Shown here: positions 1 to 6,734 of the stretch, piece by piece
Layout of the letters: every line of letters begins with the position of its first letter
Position numbering within the stretch: the stretch's first letter is position 1
DNA from: a virus
Length of the DNA stretch: 34,787 nucleotides
IMG/VR virus record: IMGVR_UViG_3300044701_000357
Span: 1-34,787 of that record
Direction: 5' to 3' (one strand)
The notes under the pieces: generated by a model
What the model saw: only the letters and a program-made list of their open reading frames with translations
The model's database searches: none
What the model was told of the DNA's origin: nothing
Made by a program: the position numbers and the translations under genes

Positions 1-217
1 ACCTAATTGCTCCACCAATCTTGAAATATTTACAACCTTGTTTAAGTGATCGATCACGCTCCAGTGTTGCCCCGCTCACACCCCAACGACGCTCAAGATA
101 TTCTTGGTCCACAAATACCGGCTCTTGATCTAGTGCTTGGCAGCAGTGCCCACACCGAGGACATTCAAAGTCAAGGTATGACTTATCCTTCTGATGTTCG
201 TTATGATCGCCGCTCAT
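1..217 (-). CDS. Zinc-motif plus helix-turn-helix DNA-binding protein (C-terminus beyond window)
   Basis: The reading frame starts at ATG 217 and runs off the left edge, so only the first 72 residues are visible. GGAGG lies a few bases upstream. Residues 19-26 form a CPRCGHCC cysteine cluster that could bind zinc. From about residue 35 the pattern VDQEYLERRWGVSGATLERD, then KYFKIGGAIR, is typical of the AlpA/excisionase-type (MerR-like) helix-turn-helix that phages use as repressors, excisionases or terminase-like binders. The ATG overlaps the TGA of the preceding gene (ATGA), so translation is probably coupled. Family assignment is from pattern recognition; the biological role is unknown. 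Confidence 0.75.
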   Translation of the reverse strand, partial: MSGDHNEHQKDKSYLDFECPRCGHCCQALDQEPVFVDQEYLERRWGVSGATLERDRSLKQGCKYFKIGGAIR

Positions 218-426
218 TTATCCACCTCCAATAACATCTTCTTCATCCGCTCGACTAACCACAGCACGGTGCCGCCATCAGAATAGGTTGACGCAAAATA
301 TTCTTCTCCGTCTGTTGTCCAGCCCATGATGACGACCCCTTCCAAAGTTTCTTTCGCTGCATCAAGTACCCTGTCTACGGGTAAATCTAGTTTCGTTATC
401 CCCGTAAAGTTAATGACGTTGCTCAT
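214..426 (-). CDS. Small conserved phage protein, 70 aa, unknown function
   Basis: Seventy residues, soluble, no signal peptide. The segment GEEYFASTYSDGGTVLWLVER is the most distinctive part and resembles a small conserved protein I associate with many tailed phages, without a known function. It is linked by 4-base start/stop overlaps both to the upstream gene (ATG inside the TGA of 423-608) and to the downstream HTH gene, so it is a firmly embedded member of the minus-strand operon. Coding assignment is strong because of this coupling; function cannot be inferred. Confidence 0.8.
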   Translation of the reverse strand: MSNVINFTGITKLDLPVDRVLDAAKETLEGVVIMGWTTDGEEYFASTYSDGGTVLWLVERMKKMLLEVDK

Positions 427-608
427 GCTCTATCTCCTTCTCTATCTCTCCAACTGTCATTGCCTTTGGTACGCTGCTCGTACACTTCCATCAGCAGTTC
501 CGCTGCTTCTTTAATCTTGAACTTCTCTGTTGTGCAGTGGTGAGGTAGTCCTTCGGCATAGCCCTCAAGCCATGCGGCAAGCATGGCGAACTTATAGTCA
601 GGACTCAT
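423..608 (-). CDS. Hypothetical protein, 61 aa
   Basis: A 61-residue, mostly helical-looking charged protein (FAMLAAWLEGYAEGLPHHCTTEKFKIKEAAELLMEVYEQ). No domain recognised. Start ATG 608 overlaps the end of the DUF3310 gene, and its TGA overlaps the ATG of the next gene, giving an uninterrupted chain of coupled genes. The protein looks like one of the small host-takeover or accessory proteins that accumulate in phage early operons; that role is inferred from context only. Confidence 0.75.
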   Translation of the reverse strand: MSPDYKFAMLAAWLEGYAEGLPHHCTTEKFKIKEAAELLMEVYEQRTKGNDSWRDREGDRA

Positions 609-847
609 TCCTCACTCCTCTTCATGAAGGGCGGTTCCTTTTCATCGCCTAATATCCGTGCAATCTCACGGTCGATATACCACCGTGCTTTGCGTAGGTC
701 TTCAACCTGCTCGCCTTTCAAGCCAGCTCTCCAAAGATATTTAACAGCATTGCCTATACAGAAATTCATGTGTTCGGTAATCTCTATACACTCCACCCCC
801 GAGGGGTGGTTCGTGTAATGTTTTGGATGATTGACAGGGTCGTTCAT
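605..847 (-). CDS. DUF3310 family protein
   Basis: Eighty residues matching the DUF3310 pattern well: VNHPKHY near the N-terminus, a GVECIEI segment, then GNAVKYLWRAGLKG, and EDLRKARWYIDREI. This family is widespread in phages, often beside nucleotide-metabolism or replication genes, and is sometimes labelled a nucleotide kinase-like protein, but its biochemical activity is not established. The full family length is present and nothing is missing. Start ATG 847 overlaps the TGA of a small upstream membrane-protein gene. Confidence 0.92.
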   Translation of the reverse strand: MNDPVNHPKHYTNHPSGVECIEITEHMNFCIGNAVKYLWRAGLKGEQVEDLRKARWYIDREIARILGDEKEPPFMKRSEE

Positions 848-987
848 GCTTTGTGCCCCTCTCGTATTTTCATAATGGCTTCAGCCACCAACGCTTGTGC
901 CTCGCGCACAATGCTTCGTCTTCCTTTGAGCACACCAAGCAAGTAGCCCACAAGGAACACACTAATCCAAGTTACAAAATCTTCCAT
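844..987 (-). CDS. Small membrane protein, 47 aa
   Basis: A 47-residue protein beginning MEDFVTWISVFLVGYLLGVL, i.e. one N-terminal membrane segment (about residues 5-20), followed by a basic helix (KGRRSIVREAQALVAEAIMKIREGHKA). The start at 987 is preceded by GAGG about seven bases upstream. Its TGA overlaps the ATG of the DUF3310 gene, and its start lies 16 bases inside the preceding gene. The ribosome site and coupling on both sides support it as a real gene. The topology suggests a single-pass inner-membrane protein with a cytoplasmic basic tail; function unknown. Confidence 0.75.
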   Translation of the reverse strand: MEDFVTWISVFLVGYLLGVLKGRRSIVREAQALVAEAIMKIREGHKA

Positions 988-1211
988 CCTTTCACCTCGT
1001 CTGTCCAATGTCTTTTCCACAATTGCATCGTCGTAAGACGTGCGCCTACTTCAATCATTTCAGTGGTGCTGTAAGTTTTCCGTTGATGGTCTCGTCCTGG
1101 GCCTACCCATCTATGTGACTTACCATAATCAGGCATGTACGGCACACCACGCAAAATGAACACAGGTTGCGTTACCGTTTCTGCTGGTTTATTTAGATTC
1201 ATCATCGACAT
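972..1211 (-). CDS. Hypothetical protein, 79 aa
   Basis: The frame is open further upstream (to 1382), but the start at ATG 1211 is preferred: it has AAGGAG eight bases upstream, and a longer version would lie wholly on top of the gene at 1189-1452. The resulting 79-residue protein contains RGVPYMPDYGKSHRWVGPG and a C-terminal TTEMIEVGARLTTMQLWKRH segment. No family recognised. It overlaps the preceding gene by 23 bases and the following small membrane gene by 16 bases. Confidence 0.65.
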   Translation of the reverse strand: MSMMNLNKPAETVTQPVFILRGVPYMPDYGKSHRWVGPGRDHQRKTYSTTEMIEVGARLTTMQLWKRHWTDEVKGWKIL

Positions 1212-1452
1212 CTTGTATTCTCCTTTTAAGCATGGCATCTGCCACACGGTATGCAAGATTAGAAAAAGTTTTTTCTGGGTGTTTGCTGTATCCCGTATAC
1301 TCACTATTAGCAAGTATTCCTGTGATGGCAGCTTTGGCAAACTCATCACGCAAGGCTGCTTCAAACTTCTCGGCCTCTGCAAAATCCTTGTGCATCCGTT
1401 CTATTTCCTCGTCTGTCATGCCTACATATACGGGATTCTTCCGATTACTCAT
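1189..1452 (-). CDS. Conserved small phage protein, 87 aa
   Basis: Eighty-seven residues, charged and probably helical: EEIERMHKDFAEAEKFEAAL, DEFAKAAITGILAN, and a C-terminal YRVADAMLKRR. The combination of a 'DxFAxxAxxGILAN' stretch with a terminal 'ADAMLxAR' motif recurs in small phage proteins of unknown function. Start ATG 1452 overlaps the TGA of the upstream 58-residue gene. The role is unknown; presence in the early operon suggests an accessory or host-interaction protein. Confidence 0.8.
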   Translation of the reverse strand: MSNRKNPVYVGMTDEEIERMHKDFAEAEKFEAALRDEFAKAAITGILANSEYTGYSKHPEKTFSNLAYRVADAMLKRRIQDVDDESK

Positions 1453-1625
1453 TTCACTTCTCCGTGAAGTCTTAATTTGATGCGCTCCATGTCCAGATCT
1501 GCGATACGCTTACGTTCAGCTATCACTTTAGGATCTTTCCACGGATAAGGTTGTTTAAGAAGCCGCCACTGCCGTTTGAACGTTTCTAGTACGTTTGTGC
1601 TTTCGCTTGTTGTTTTTATCTGCAT
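1449..1625 (-). CDS. Small basic protein, 58 aa, overlapping the upstream gene
   Basis: This short gene begins at ATG 1625 with AGGAG six bases upstream and ends in a TGA overlapping the next start. The protein (MQIKTTSESTNVLETFKRQW then RLLKQPYPWKDP) ends in a charged helix, VIAERKRIADLDMERIKLRL. Its first 71 bases lie inside the 3' end of the HTH gene at 1555-1986, in another frame. The good ribosome site and the coupled stop make it credible despite the overlap. No family recognised. Confidence 0.7.
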   Translation of the reverse strand: MQIKTTSESTNVLETFKRQWRLLKQPYPWKDPKVIAERKRIADLDMERIKLRLHGEVK

Positions 1626-1986
1626 CTCTTTCTCCTGTTATGTTAAATGGATCGCTGTAAAAAGGCTCGGGTAGGGTCACCCTTGCCTTGGCAAACTTTT
1701 TGGAATACAAACGGTCTTCTTGTTTCTGAAATAGCTTCTCCTGTTTTGTAGGTTCCATCGTTATGAATTTGTAGTGCCGCTCTGCCGTGATGTACGGCCT
1801 GTTGGGATCTTTCTTTAAGAAACTCTCAACACAACCCCACCGCACAAGTCTGGTCATAACAGCGTAAACAGTGCTCTTATCGAGCTTCGTCTGCAAGGCT
1901 ATGTCCCTGACAGTGGGCGGCGTCGCCCGCTTCTTCACATACTTGAGAACTTTGATCTGTTTATCGGTCAGGGGCTGTGGGGTCAT
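1555..1986 (-). CDS. Winged helix-turn-helix transcriptional regulator, 143 aa
   Basis: Residues about 5-60 form a winged helix: LTDKQIKVLKYVKKRATPPT, then VRDIALQTKLDKSTVYAVMTRLVRWGCVES, the classic 'recognition helix then wing' pattern of MarR/IclR-like regulators. The rest is basic and low-complexity, ending KNNKRKHKRTRNVQTAVAAS. That tail is encoded in the region where the next gene (1449-1625) overlaps in another frame, so its odd composition may reflect the double coding. It is one of three HTH proteins in this operon and probably regulates phage or host transcription. Confidence 0.75.
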   Translation of the reverse strand: MTPQPLTDKQIKVLKYVKKRATPPTVRDIALQTKLDKSTVYAVMTRLVRWGCVESFLKKDPNRPYITAERHYKFITMEPTKQEKLFQKQEDRLYSKKFAKARVTLPEPFYSDPFNITGERDADKNNKRKHKRTRNVQTAVAAS

Positions 1987-2143
1987 CGGTTCTCTCCTTC
2001 AACCATAAGATGCAGCAACGTGAATGAAACAAGGCTTCCTCTGCGTGGTGCAGTGCTTGCTCATAACGCCCTTCGTTAACATGCATGTACACATTTTTGA
2101 GTGCAGTGTTCACTTGCATGAGGTGTTTGCTTATATCTTCCAT
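1961..2143 (-). CDS. Hypothetical protein, 60 aa
   Basis: Start chosen at ATG 2143, which has AGGA four to eight bases upstream; a TTG 21 bases earlier is the alternative. The protein is short and helical (MEDISKHLMQVNTALKNVYM, EGRYEQALHHAEEALFH) and resembles a single helical hairpin, somewhat like a TPR unit, with two cysteines in SRCCILWL. It overlaps the HTH gene downstream by 26 bases. No family recognised and no function can be assigned. Confidence 0.65.
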   Translation of the reverse strand: MEDISKHLMQVNTALKNVYMHVNEGRYEQALHHAEEALFHSRCCILWLKERTDDPTAPDR

Positions 2144-2150
2144 GATGTTC

Positions 2151-2360
2151 CTAGAATGGTGCAAGGGGTACGTCTTCTAAGTCCTTGGTCTTATCCTTCC
2201 GATAAGCCTTGATGTCCTTGCGTTTGACTGTGATGTAGTCAGGGAACGGCCACCCGTCCGTGCGAGGAACCCTGATTAAGAGTTCACCCGCTCGTGATTC
2301 CTTAACGAAGTAGCCAATCTGACCTGTGGATTTAACAACGACCTTAGCGGGTGCGTCCAA
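2151..2360 (-). CDS. Small beta-rich protein, 69 aa, TTG start
   Basis: The sequence APAKVVVKSTGQIGYFVKES followed by ELLIRVPRTDGWPFPDYITV looks like a small beta barrel of SH3/KOW type. No ATG or GTG codon is available in the whole frame; the only workable start is TTG 2360, which overlaps the end of the preceding HTH gene by 17 bases, so it probably depends on translational coupling. The exact start is uncertain. Function unknown; a nucleic-acid or protein-binding module would fit the fold guess. Confidence 0.6.
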   Translation of the reverse strand: MDAPAKVVVKSTGQIGYFVKESRAGELLIRVPRTDGWPFPDYITVKRKDIKAYRKDKTKDLEDVPLAPF

Positions 2361-2712
2361 GGATATAAGTCAGACGGTTGTGGATTTCACGCAAGACGTG
2401 CATCTCGCGGGTCAACTCATCAAGCTCTTGATTGACCAAGCGAAGTTCTTCTTCTACTAGAACTTTTGCATCAGCCGCAACGGGACGTACGATAAGGTCA
2501 GACACATCCTCGGGGGATTTAATATTGACCTCATCAACTACCGCAAACAACTGCCCGTCTTTGTGGATGCGGCCTTGTTCAACCAGACGTGTTAGAACTT
2601 TATAAATAGTAGACGCTCTAGTGCCTAGTTGCGCTGCAACGGTTGAGGCTTTCATACCGCCAGACTTACCTAACATCTTTACAACTTTATCGTCATATAT
2701 AGACTTACGCAT
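2344..2712 (-). CDS. Winged helix-turn-helix protein with C-terminal coiled coil
   Basis: A 122-residue protein. Residues about 5-60 are a winged helix (VVKMLGKSGGMKASTVAAQL, TRASTIYKVLTRLVEQGRIH), and residues about 80-118 form a heptad-rich coiled coil (VEEELRLVNQELDELTREMH), suggesting a dimeric DNA-binding regulator. GGAG precedes ATG 2712, which lies 8 bases inside the VRR-NUC gene. It resembles the wHTH domain encoded at 1555-1986 (same 'STxYxVxTRLVxxG' pattern), so the two may derive from one regulator. Confidence 0.75.
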   Translation of the reverse strand: MRKSIYDDKVVKMLGKSGGMKASTVAAQLGTRASTIYKVLTRLVEQGRIHKDGQLFAVVDEVNIKSPEDVSDLIVRPVAADAKVLVEEELRLVNQELDELTREMHVLREIHNRLTYILGRTR

Positions 2713-3004
2713 TTACTGCTCCTTTTAGATAATGAACTAAGTGAACTACATTTTCCTCATTGATAACCAGACTCAGACCGCCACACTTCTCGATCTGTTC
2801 AAGGTTATCCAACTGTAGTGCAGTGGGCCTTTTGTTGCCCGACTTGCACTCGATACCAATAAACCTTCCGTTAAGACATACAAGAAAGTCAGGTGCGCCT
2901 GACCGACCAAACCCGCTTGTCACGGGTATGACGTAGTACGCACCAAGCGATTCCAGTACATTCTTTACTGACTTCTTGACTTTTGATTCCGGTGTGCTCG
3001 CCAA
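2705..3004 (-). CDS. VRR-NUC domain nuclease
   Basis: Ninety-nine residues matching the VRR-NUC family of PD-(D/E)XK-like nucleases: GFGRSGAPDFLV (catalytic Asp39), FIGIECKSG (Glu52, Lys54) and the Q of TALQ (Gln64) in the canonical spacing. Such phage proteins act on branched or recombining DNA; Fan1 is the best studied eukaryotic member. The start is TTG 3004, supported by GGAGG seven bases upstream; no nearby ATG gives a full domain. It overlaps the preceding gene by 40 bases. All key residues are present. Confidence 0.88.
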   Translation of the reverse strand: MASTPESKVKKSVKNVLESLGAYYVIPVTSGFGRSGAPDFLVCLNGRFIGIECKSGNKRPTALQLDNLEQIEKCGGLSLVINEENVVHLVHYLKGAVNA

Positions 3005-3462
3005 TAGAATTCCTCCAAGTAAGGCAACGAAGGTTCTGTTGGTGCTAGTACAAACCTTCCATCACCACGGTTATAAACTCTGTACTCTATTACAGATAAC
3101 TCATTATATTGACCTCCTTTCAAATAAGTCAAGTCTTTTGTTGGGATGACTACAATAAAAAGTTCCGATGTGACATACCACCCTATCTCATAGAAATTAC
3201 TGTGTCTAGGATGGTCATACATACTCGTCATAGATATGAAGTCTACGTTTGCATCTGGCGATTCCTGACCCGCACGTATCATGGTTATCAACGATTTAAT
3301 ATTGTCTGGTAGAGTCTCTGGGGTAAAGATGCGTACCATCCTGTCCCCAACATAGACTTCATACTTCCCATTGATAAACGCCACCGGAACACGATGATGG
3401 TCAGACATAGTCGCATGTTGTATCGGCGACAGTCTGGTTCTAACATCCTGCGGGTTTCTCAT
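2965..3462 (-). CDS. Hypothetical protein, 165 aa
   Basis: The frame is open to 3522, but ATG 3462 is preferred because AGGGG lies seven bases upstream and it leaves only a 23-base overlap with the preceding gene. The protein has alternating hydrophobic segments (VPVAFINGKYEVYVGDRMVR, LFIVVIPTKDLTYLKGGQYN, RVYNRGDGRFVLAPTEPSLP) that suggest a beta-rich soluble fold. No recognised domain. It follows two larger unknown genes of the chaperone island and may belong to the same functional block. Confidence 0.7.
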   Translation of the reverse strand: MRNPQDVRTRLSPIQHATMSDHHRVPVAFINGKYEVYVGDRMVRIFTPETLPDNIKSLITMIRAGQESPDANVDFISMTSMYDHPRHSNFYEIGWYVTSELFIVVIPTKDLTYLKGGQYNELSVIEYRVYNRGDGRFVLAPTEPSLPYLEEFYWRAHRNQKSRSQ

Positions 3463-4420
3463 CTGATGGCCCCTTTGCAATAAGAACGAAAGCATCTCTT
3501 TTAGTGACATTGTGATTGTCATACCGAGTCACAATGTCATAGTCCTCAAAGAAGTTGTCCGTCAGGGGAAACATCTTACTGATAGGTTGAGTTTCTTCTG
3601 CCGATTCATATTTCCTCAACTCATTCTCCGCGCCAACACGCCACATCTTTAACAGCGAAGCAGCGTTGTCAGGTAGATCAGAAACATCATTGACGATGCG
3701 CCAGTCCTCAACAGGTACATACATCATGTGCATACCCGCCGCAGTACTTATCTCCGCTTTACGCACCTCGGCAAAGACTACGGGAGATCGTTCTGACAAG
3801 TAGATTACATAGGCATTGTCGAAGTACGTGAGCCGCTCATTAAGCGCACTACGCTTGGTTTCTCGATCCACAAGTTTGACCATCCCCTCCTTGCATATAT
3901 TAAATACTTGCTGAGAAATTGGATCCCCGTTAATGATATGCCGTGTGATGTTTTCACAATCGCTTGTATCGAAGTTTAAGTAGAACCCACCATCAGTACC
4001 CTTAGCCAGTTTGTTACGGACATGATTCTTAGTGTGTTCGTACATCCTTGGTAGGTTGCCATACAGCTCGTTCAGCTTAGGCTTGAAGGCTGGCACTTCC
4101 TTCTTGAGTTGTGACATCAACATCTTCAGCAATCTGGATTTGCGTGTTAATCGACTAAGCTCGCCTCGACCTTTCTCCTTCTTGATCTTATTGTGTACGA
4201 CGTTGTAGCAGACATGAACGCCGTCATCATTTCTGACAGTCTCAACAAACGCCAAGCCGAACAACATGCCATTCGGATAGATAAGCGACATGCTGTCGAA
4301 CCTGTAGTTGTACGGATACACCCCATAGACGGCATGTAGCTCAGACACCAAGCGAGTAAGGTACTCTGACTCGCGTATAAATTTCTCAGCTTCAGGCTGT
4401 ATGAATCGATAAATTGACAT
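3440..4420 (-). CDS. Unknown protein of the chaperone island, 326 aa
   Basis: A 326-residue soluble protein with AGGAG upstream of ATG 4420, starting two bases after the stop of the 335-residue gene. I recognise no domain. Visible features are a basic central stretch (KIKKEKGRGELSRLTRKSRL, about residues 78-98) and a C-terminal half with Tyr/Asp-rich beta-like segments. Its fixed position after AAA+, VWA and the capsid-peptide protein suggests it works with them, possibly as a substrate, adaptor or effector. That is inference from operon order only. Confidence 0.75.
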   Translation of the reverse strand: MSIYRFIQPEAEKFIRESEYLTRLVSELHAVYGVYPYNYRFDSMSLIYPNGMLFGLAFVETVRNDDGVHVCYNVVHNKIKKEKGRGELSRLTRKSRLLKMLMSQLKKEVPAFKPKLNELYGNLPRMYEHTKNHVRNKLAKGTDGGFYLNFDTSDCENITRHIINGDPISQQVFNICKEGMVKLVDRETKRSALNERLTYFDNAYVIYLSERSPVVFAEVRKAEISTAAGMHMMYVPVEDWRIVNDVSDLPDNAASLLKMWRVGAENELRKYESAEETQPISKMFPLTDNFFEDYDIVTRYDNHNVTKRDAFVLIAKGPSDEKPAGC

Positions 4421-4422
4421 GA

Positions 4423-5430
4423 TTAGTTCTCCTGTTTATCTGTGTGAATGACATACCCCCAGTTGCCTGACGGTATGGGTTTACCTGCTTCGATGGTCTC
4501 TATCTTGAACGCTTGCTCTTGCTCATAAATATCATCCAAGATATGTTTCCTAGCCAGTTCAAAGAATCTACTTCTGTTGTTATCAATCAGCTCGTACAGA
4601 CGGTGCGGACGATGCTTGAAAGTCCAAGGCACGCAGTTCATCTCGACTCTTCTCACGACGCGTGAATACATATCGTTGTTACCCAAGTTGTAGTTAATAG
4701 TTGAACTCAAGCCGAGGGTCATATCTTCAACAATGTTCTGAGCACTTGCGGCCATGAAGAACCCCCTCGCGGCCTTGAACTCATCTTCGTACTTTTTCCG
4801 TATCAACTTCGTGAGCTTTGTGTCAAGACGTTTTACGTTAACGTAATAGTTGCAAGACTCATGCAGCCTCAGATCATTCAGATAAACACGTAGGCCAGGG
4901 AATACTGGATGGACAACACTACCGTTTTTCCCAAGCTGTGAATATCTGGTCAATGGTCTGTTAGTAAGTACCACCCCACCCCTACGTGAACTACTAAATA
5001 AACAAAACGACGGAAACAAACGATTGAGCATCACTTGATTACCGAAGTATGGCTTCAATCCAAACGTGAAGCTGTCGTCTGTATGCACGTAGCCAAGCAC
5101 CTGTTCATTGAGCTTGATCGTGACCGTGCCCTTGTTCTCGACGTAGTAGCGTCGACGACCGTAACGACGATGGCCCAGCGGAAACTCTTTGCCACCTGAG
5201 CCAGCGTAGGGTTTGTTCACCACTGTTTCTAGGCGTGGGGTTTCGTTTTGGTAAAAATATCTTCTGACTAGAGTTTTAAAAGACGGGTTCACAAAGTCCG
5301 CGTGTGATACACGCGGCACGATATCTGCGTAGCTCATAGTTTCTCCTGGTTTAAGGCGACGATATTTCAGGCCGAACAACTTGTTCAGCCCAGGTAAAAG
5401 TTCCTTGAGTAATTGCTTTCTAGTAATCAT
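4423..5430 (-). CDS. Unknown protein, 335 aa, with N-terminus copied from the capsid protein
   Basis: Start is ATG 5430, which overlaps the TGA of the VWA gene (ATGA); the frame stays open to 5562 inside that gene, but the coupled start is far more credible. Residues 2-24 (ITR-QLLKELLPGLN-LFGL-Y-R) nearly match residues 3-26 of the major capsid protein at 20953-21861. Most of the identical residues in the central block use different synonymous codons. The remainder (Arg/Tyr-rich segment GHRRYGRRRYYVENKGTVTI, then beta and helical segments) resembles nothing I know, and is not the HK97 fold by eye. It sits directly after AAA+ and VWA chaperone genes, so a capsid-linked adaptor, decoy or minor virion role is conceivable. 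Function unproven. Confidence 0.8.
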   Translation of the reverse strand: MITRKQLLKELLPGLNKLFGLKYRRLKPGETMSYADIVPRVSHADFVNPSFKTLVRRYFYQNETPRLETVVNKPYAGSGGKEFPLGHRRYGRRRYYVENKGTVTIKLNEQVLGYVHTDDSFTFGLKPYFGNQVMLNRLFPSFCLFSSSRRGGVVLTNRPLTRYSQLGKNGSVVHPVFPGLRVYLNDLRLHESCNYYVNVKRLDTKLTKLIRKKYEDEFKAARGFFMAASAQNIVEDMTLGLSSTINYNLGNNDMYSRVVRRVEMNCVPWTFKHRPHRLYELIDNNRSRFFELARKHILDDIYEQEQAFKIETIEAGKPIPSGNWGYVIHTDKQEN

Positions 5431-6692
5431 TCGTCCATGAAAACCTTCTTGCCGACAGGTACGGTCAAGTGTTTGTTCTGTGTGATAACCCACAGCAATG
5501 GGGCTGTGTGAGTCCATCTGATGTTGGGTTCGACATGACCATCGGTGAAGAGGATGACGCACTCGGCATTGATGTTTTCCTTAACTAGGTATTCACTGAC
5601 GCATGAAACTCTAGTACCGCCGCCACCCTTGGGCTTGAGCATATGCTGAAGTCCTGCATAGTTTCCCTGAAACACTTGTTCGCCATGCGTTTCTGCATCC
5701 CACCAGATAACTCTGACTTTTTCTGGCTCGACCGTTTCGCAGATAGAGACCAGTTCTGTAGCGAACGCGTTCAGCTCCTCCCCACCTATTGACCCGCTCG
5801 TATCGATGCCGACCACGATCTCACCGACAGTCTCACCCATTGCGACTGGGATATAGATGTCGTTTGCGACCATGCGACGGTTGTACCTACGCCAAGAATA
5901 TTCTTGCTTACCTACGCAGATAGAGCTGACGAACTCTCGCAAGACTTCCTTCCAGTCGATCTTGGCATCAAGCAAGTTGTCGATGTGTCGTGGTTTGTCC
6001 CCGCCAAGTATCCCTGCAAGGATGCCGCCTTGACGCAACGCACCATCGATCTTCTCGCCTAGCTTCTTGATCTCCTCTTCGCTCAACTTCTTGAAGTCAT
6101 GCTCGTCCATTGGCTTCTTGTCGTTGCGTAGCATGTCATCGATGTCAGTCGGCTCGCGGTTGTTGTTACCCTTGAGTTGGCCTTCATCGTCAGGTGAACC
6201 GCTATCTTGCCCACCCTCGTCACCTTGTCCACCGCCTTGCTCCTTCTCTTGGTCTATCCTATGTTGTTCTTTCTTCAGATAGTCATAGACTTGCGTGACA
6301 CTCCAGTCACGGAACATAGGATTCCACAGCCAGCCTTCCCCGATCTGAATGTCTGGTGTGTTCCAACGTACGATGATGTCATTGACGACAAAGTCTGCGG
6401 CAAAGTTCGCAAGCCTTGCGTCCTCTTTGAAGATGTGCATGTAGTGGCTAAGGTGACGTAAGTACTTGTGACCAACCTCGTGCATGATCGTCGCACGGAG
6501 TAGTGGCTCATCGCATCTCTCAAGATACTTCTCACCATAGACCACGTTAACGCCATCGGTGTAGGCAGTGGATACCTTCTTGTCCACCTTCGACTCACCC
6601 ATCACGATGATGCCTGAGAACAGCATAGTCTTCTCGTGTTTCATCAAGAAGATGTGGTTGCGTTTAAGCCTCTCGGCTTGAGATTCTTTCAT
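5427..6692 (-). CDS. VWA-domain putative metallopeptidase (CobT/DUF2201-like)
   Basis: The 421-residue protein starts at ATG 6692 (AGGAG seven bases upstream). N-terminal half: a zinc-protease-like HEVGH (residues 71-75) followed by ADFVVNDIIV, as in the DUF2201 putative metallopeptidase domain. Middle: acidic, Gly/Gln-rich linker (about 150-190). C-terminal half: a von Willebrand A domain with the metal-ion adhesion motif DTSGS (297-301), Thr360 in GGGGTR and Asp384 in FTDGH. Proteins of this type partner MoxR/CobS AAA+ ATPases encoded next door, as here, and are thought to direct the ATPase to its client. All signature residues are present. Confidence 0.88.
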   Translation of the reverse strand: MKESQAERLKRNHIFLMKHEKTMLFSGIIVMGESKVDKKVSTAYTDGVNVVYGEKYLERCDEPLLRATIMHEVGHKYLRHLSHYMHIFKEDARLANFAADFVVNDIIVRWNTPDIQIGEGWLWNPMFRDWSVTQVYDYLKKEQHRIDQEKEQGGGQGDEGGQDSGSPDDEGQLKGNNNREPTDIDDMLRNDKKPMDEHDFKKLSEEEIKKLGEKIDGALRQGGILAGILGGDKPRHIDNLLDAKIDWKEVLREFVSSICVGKQEYSWRRYNRRMVANDIYIPVAMGETVGEIVVGIDTSGSIGGEELNAFATELVSICETVEPEKVRVIWWDAETHGEQVFQGNYAGLQHMLKPKGGGGTRVSCVSEYLVKENINAECVILFTDGHVEPNIRWTHTAPLLWVITQNKHLTVPVGKKVFMDE

Positions 6693-6734
6693 AGCTTTCT
6701 CCTGATAAAGAGGGGGCAACGCCCCCGTGAATTA

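Noticed and set aside
972-1382. 136-aa version of the gene ending at 972
   Set aside because: It would overlap the 87-aa gene almost completely; ATG 1211 has a ribosome site and leaves a short overlap.
4423-5562. Longer form (379 aa) of the capsid-peptide protein
   Set aside because: The extra N-terminus would lie inside the VWA gene in another frame; the ATGA-coupled start at 5430 is more credible and puts the capsid-like peptide at the true N-terminus.
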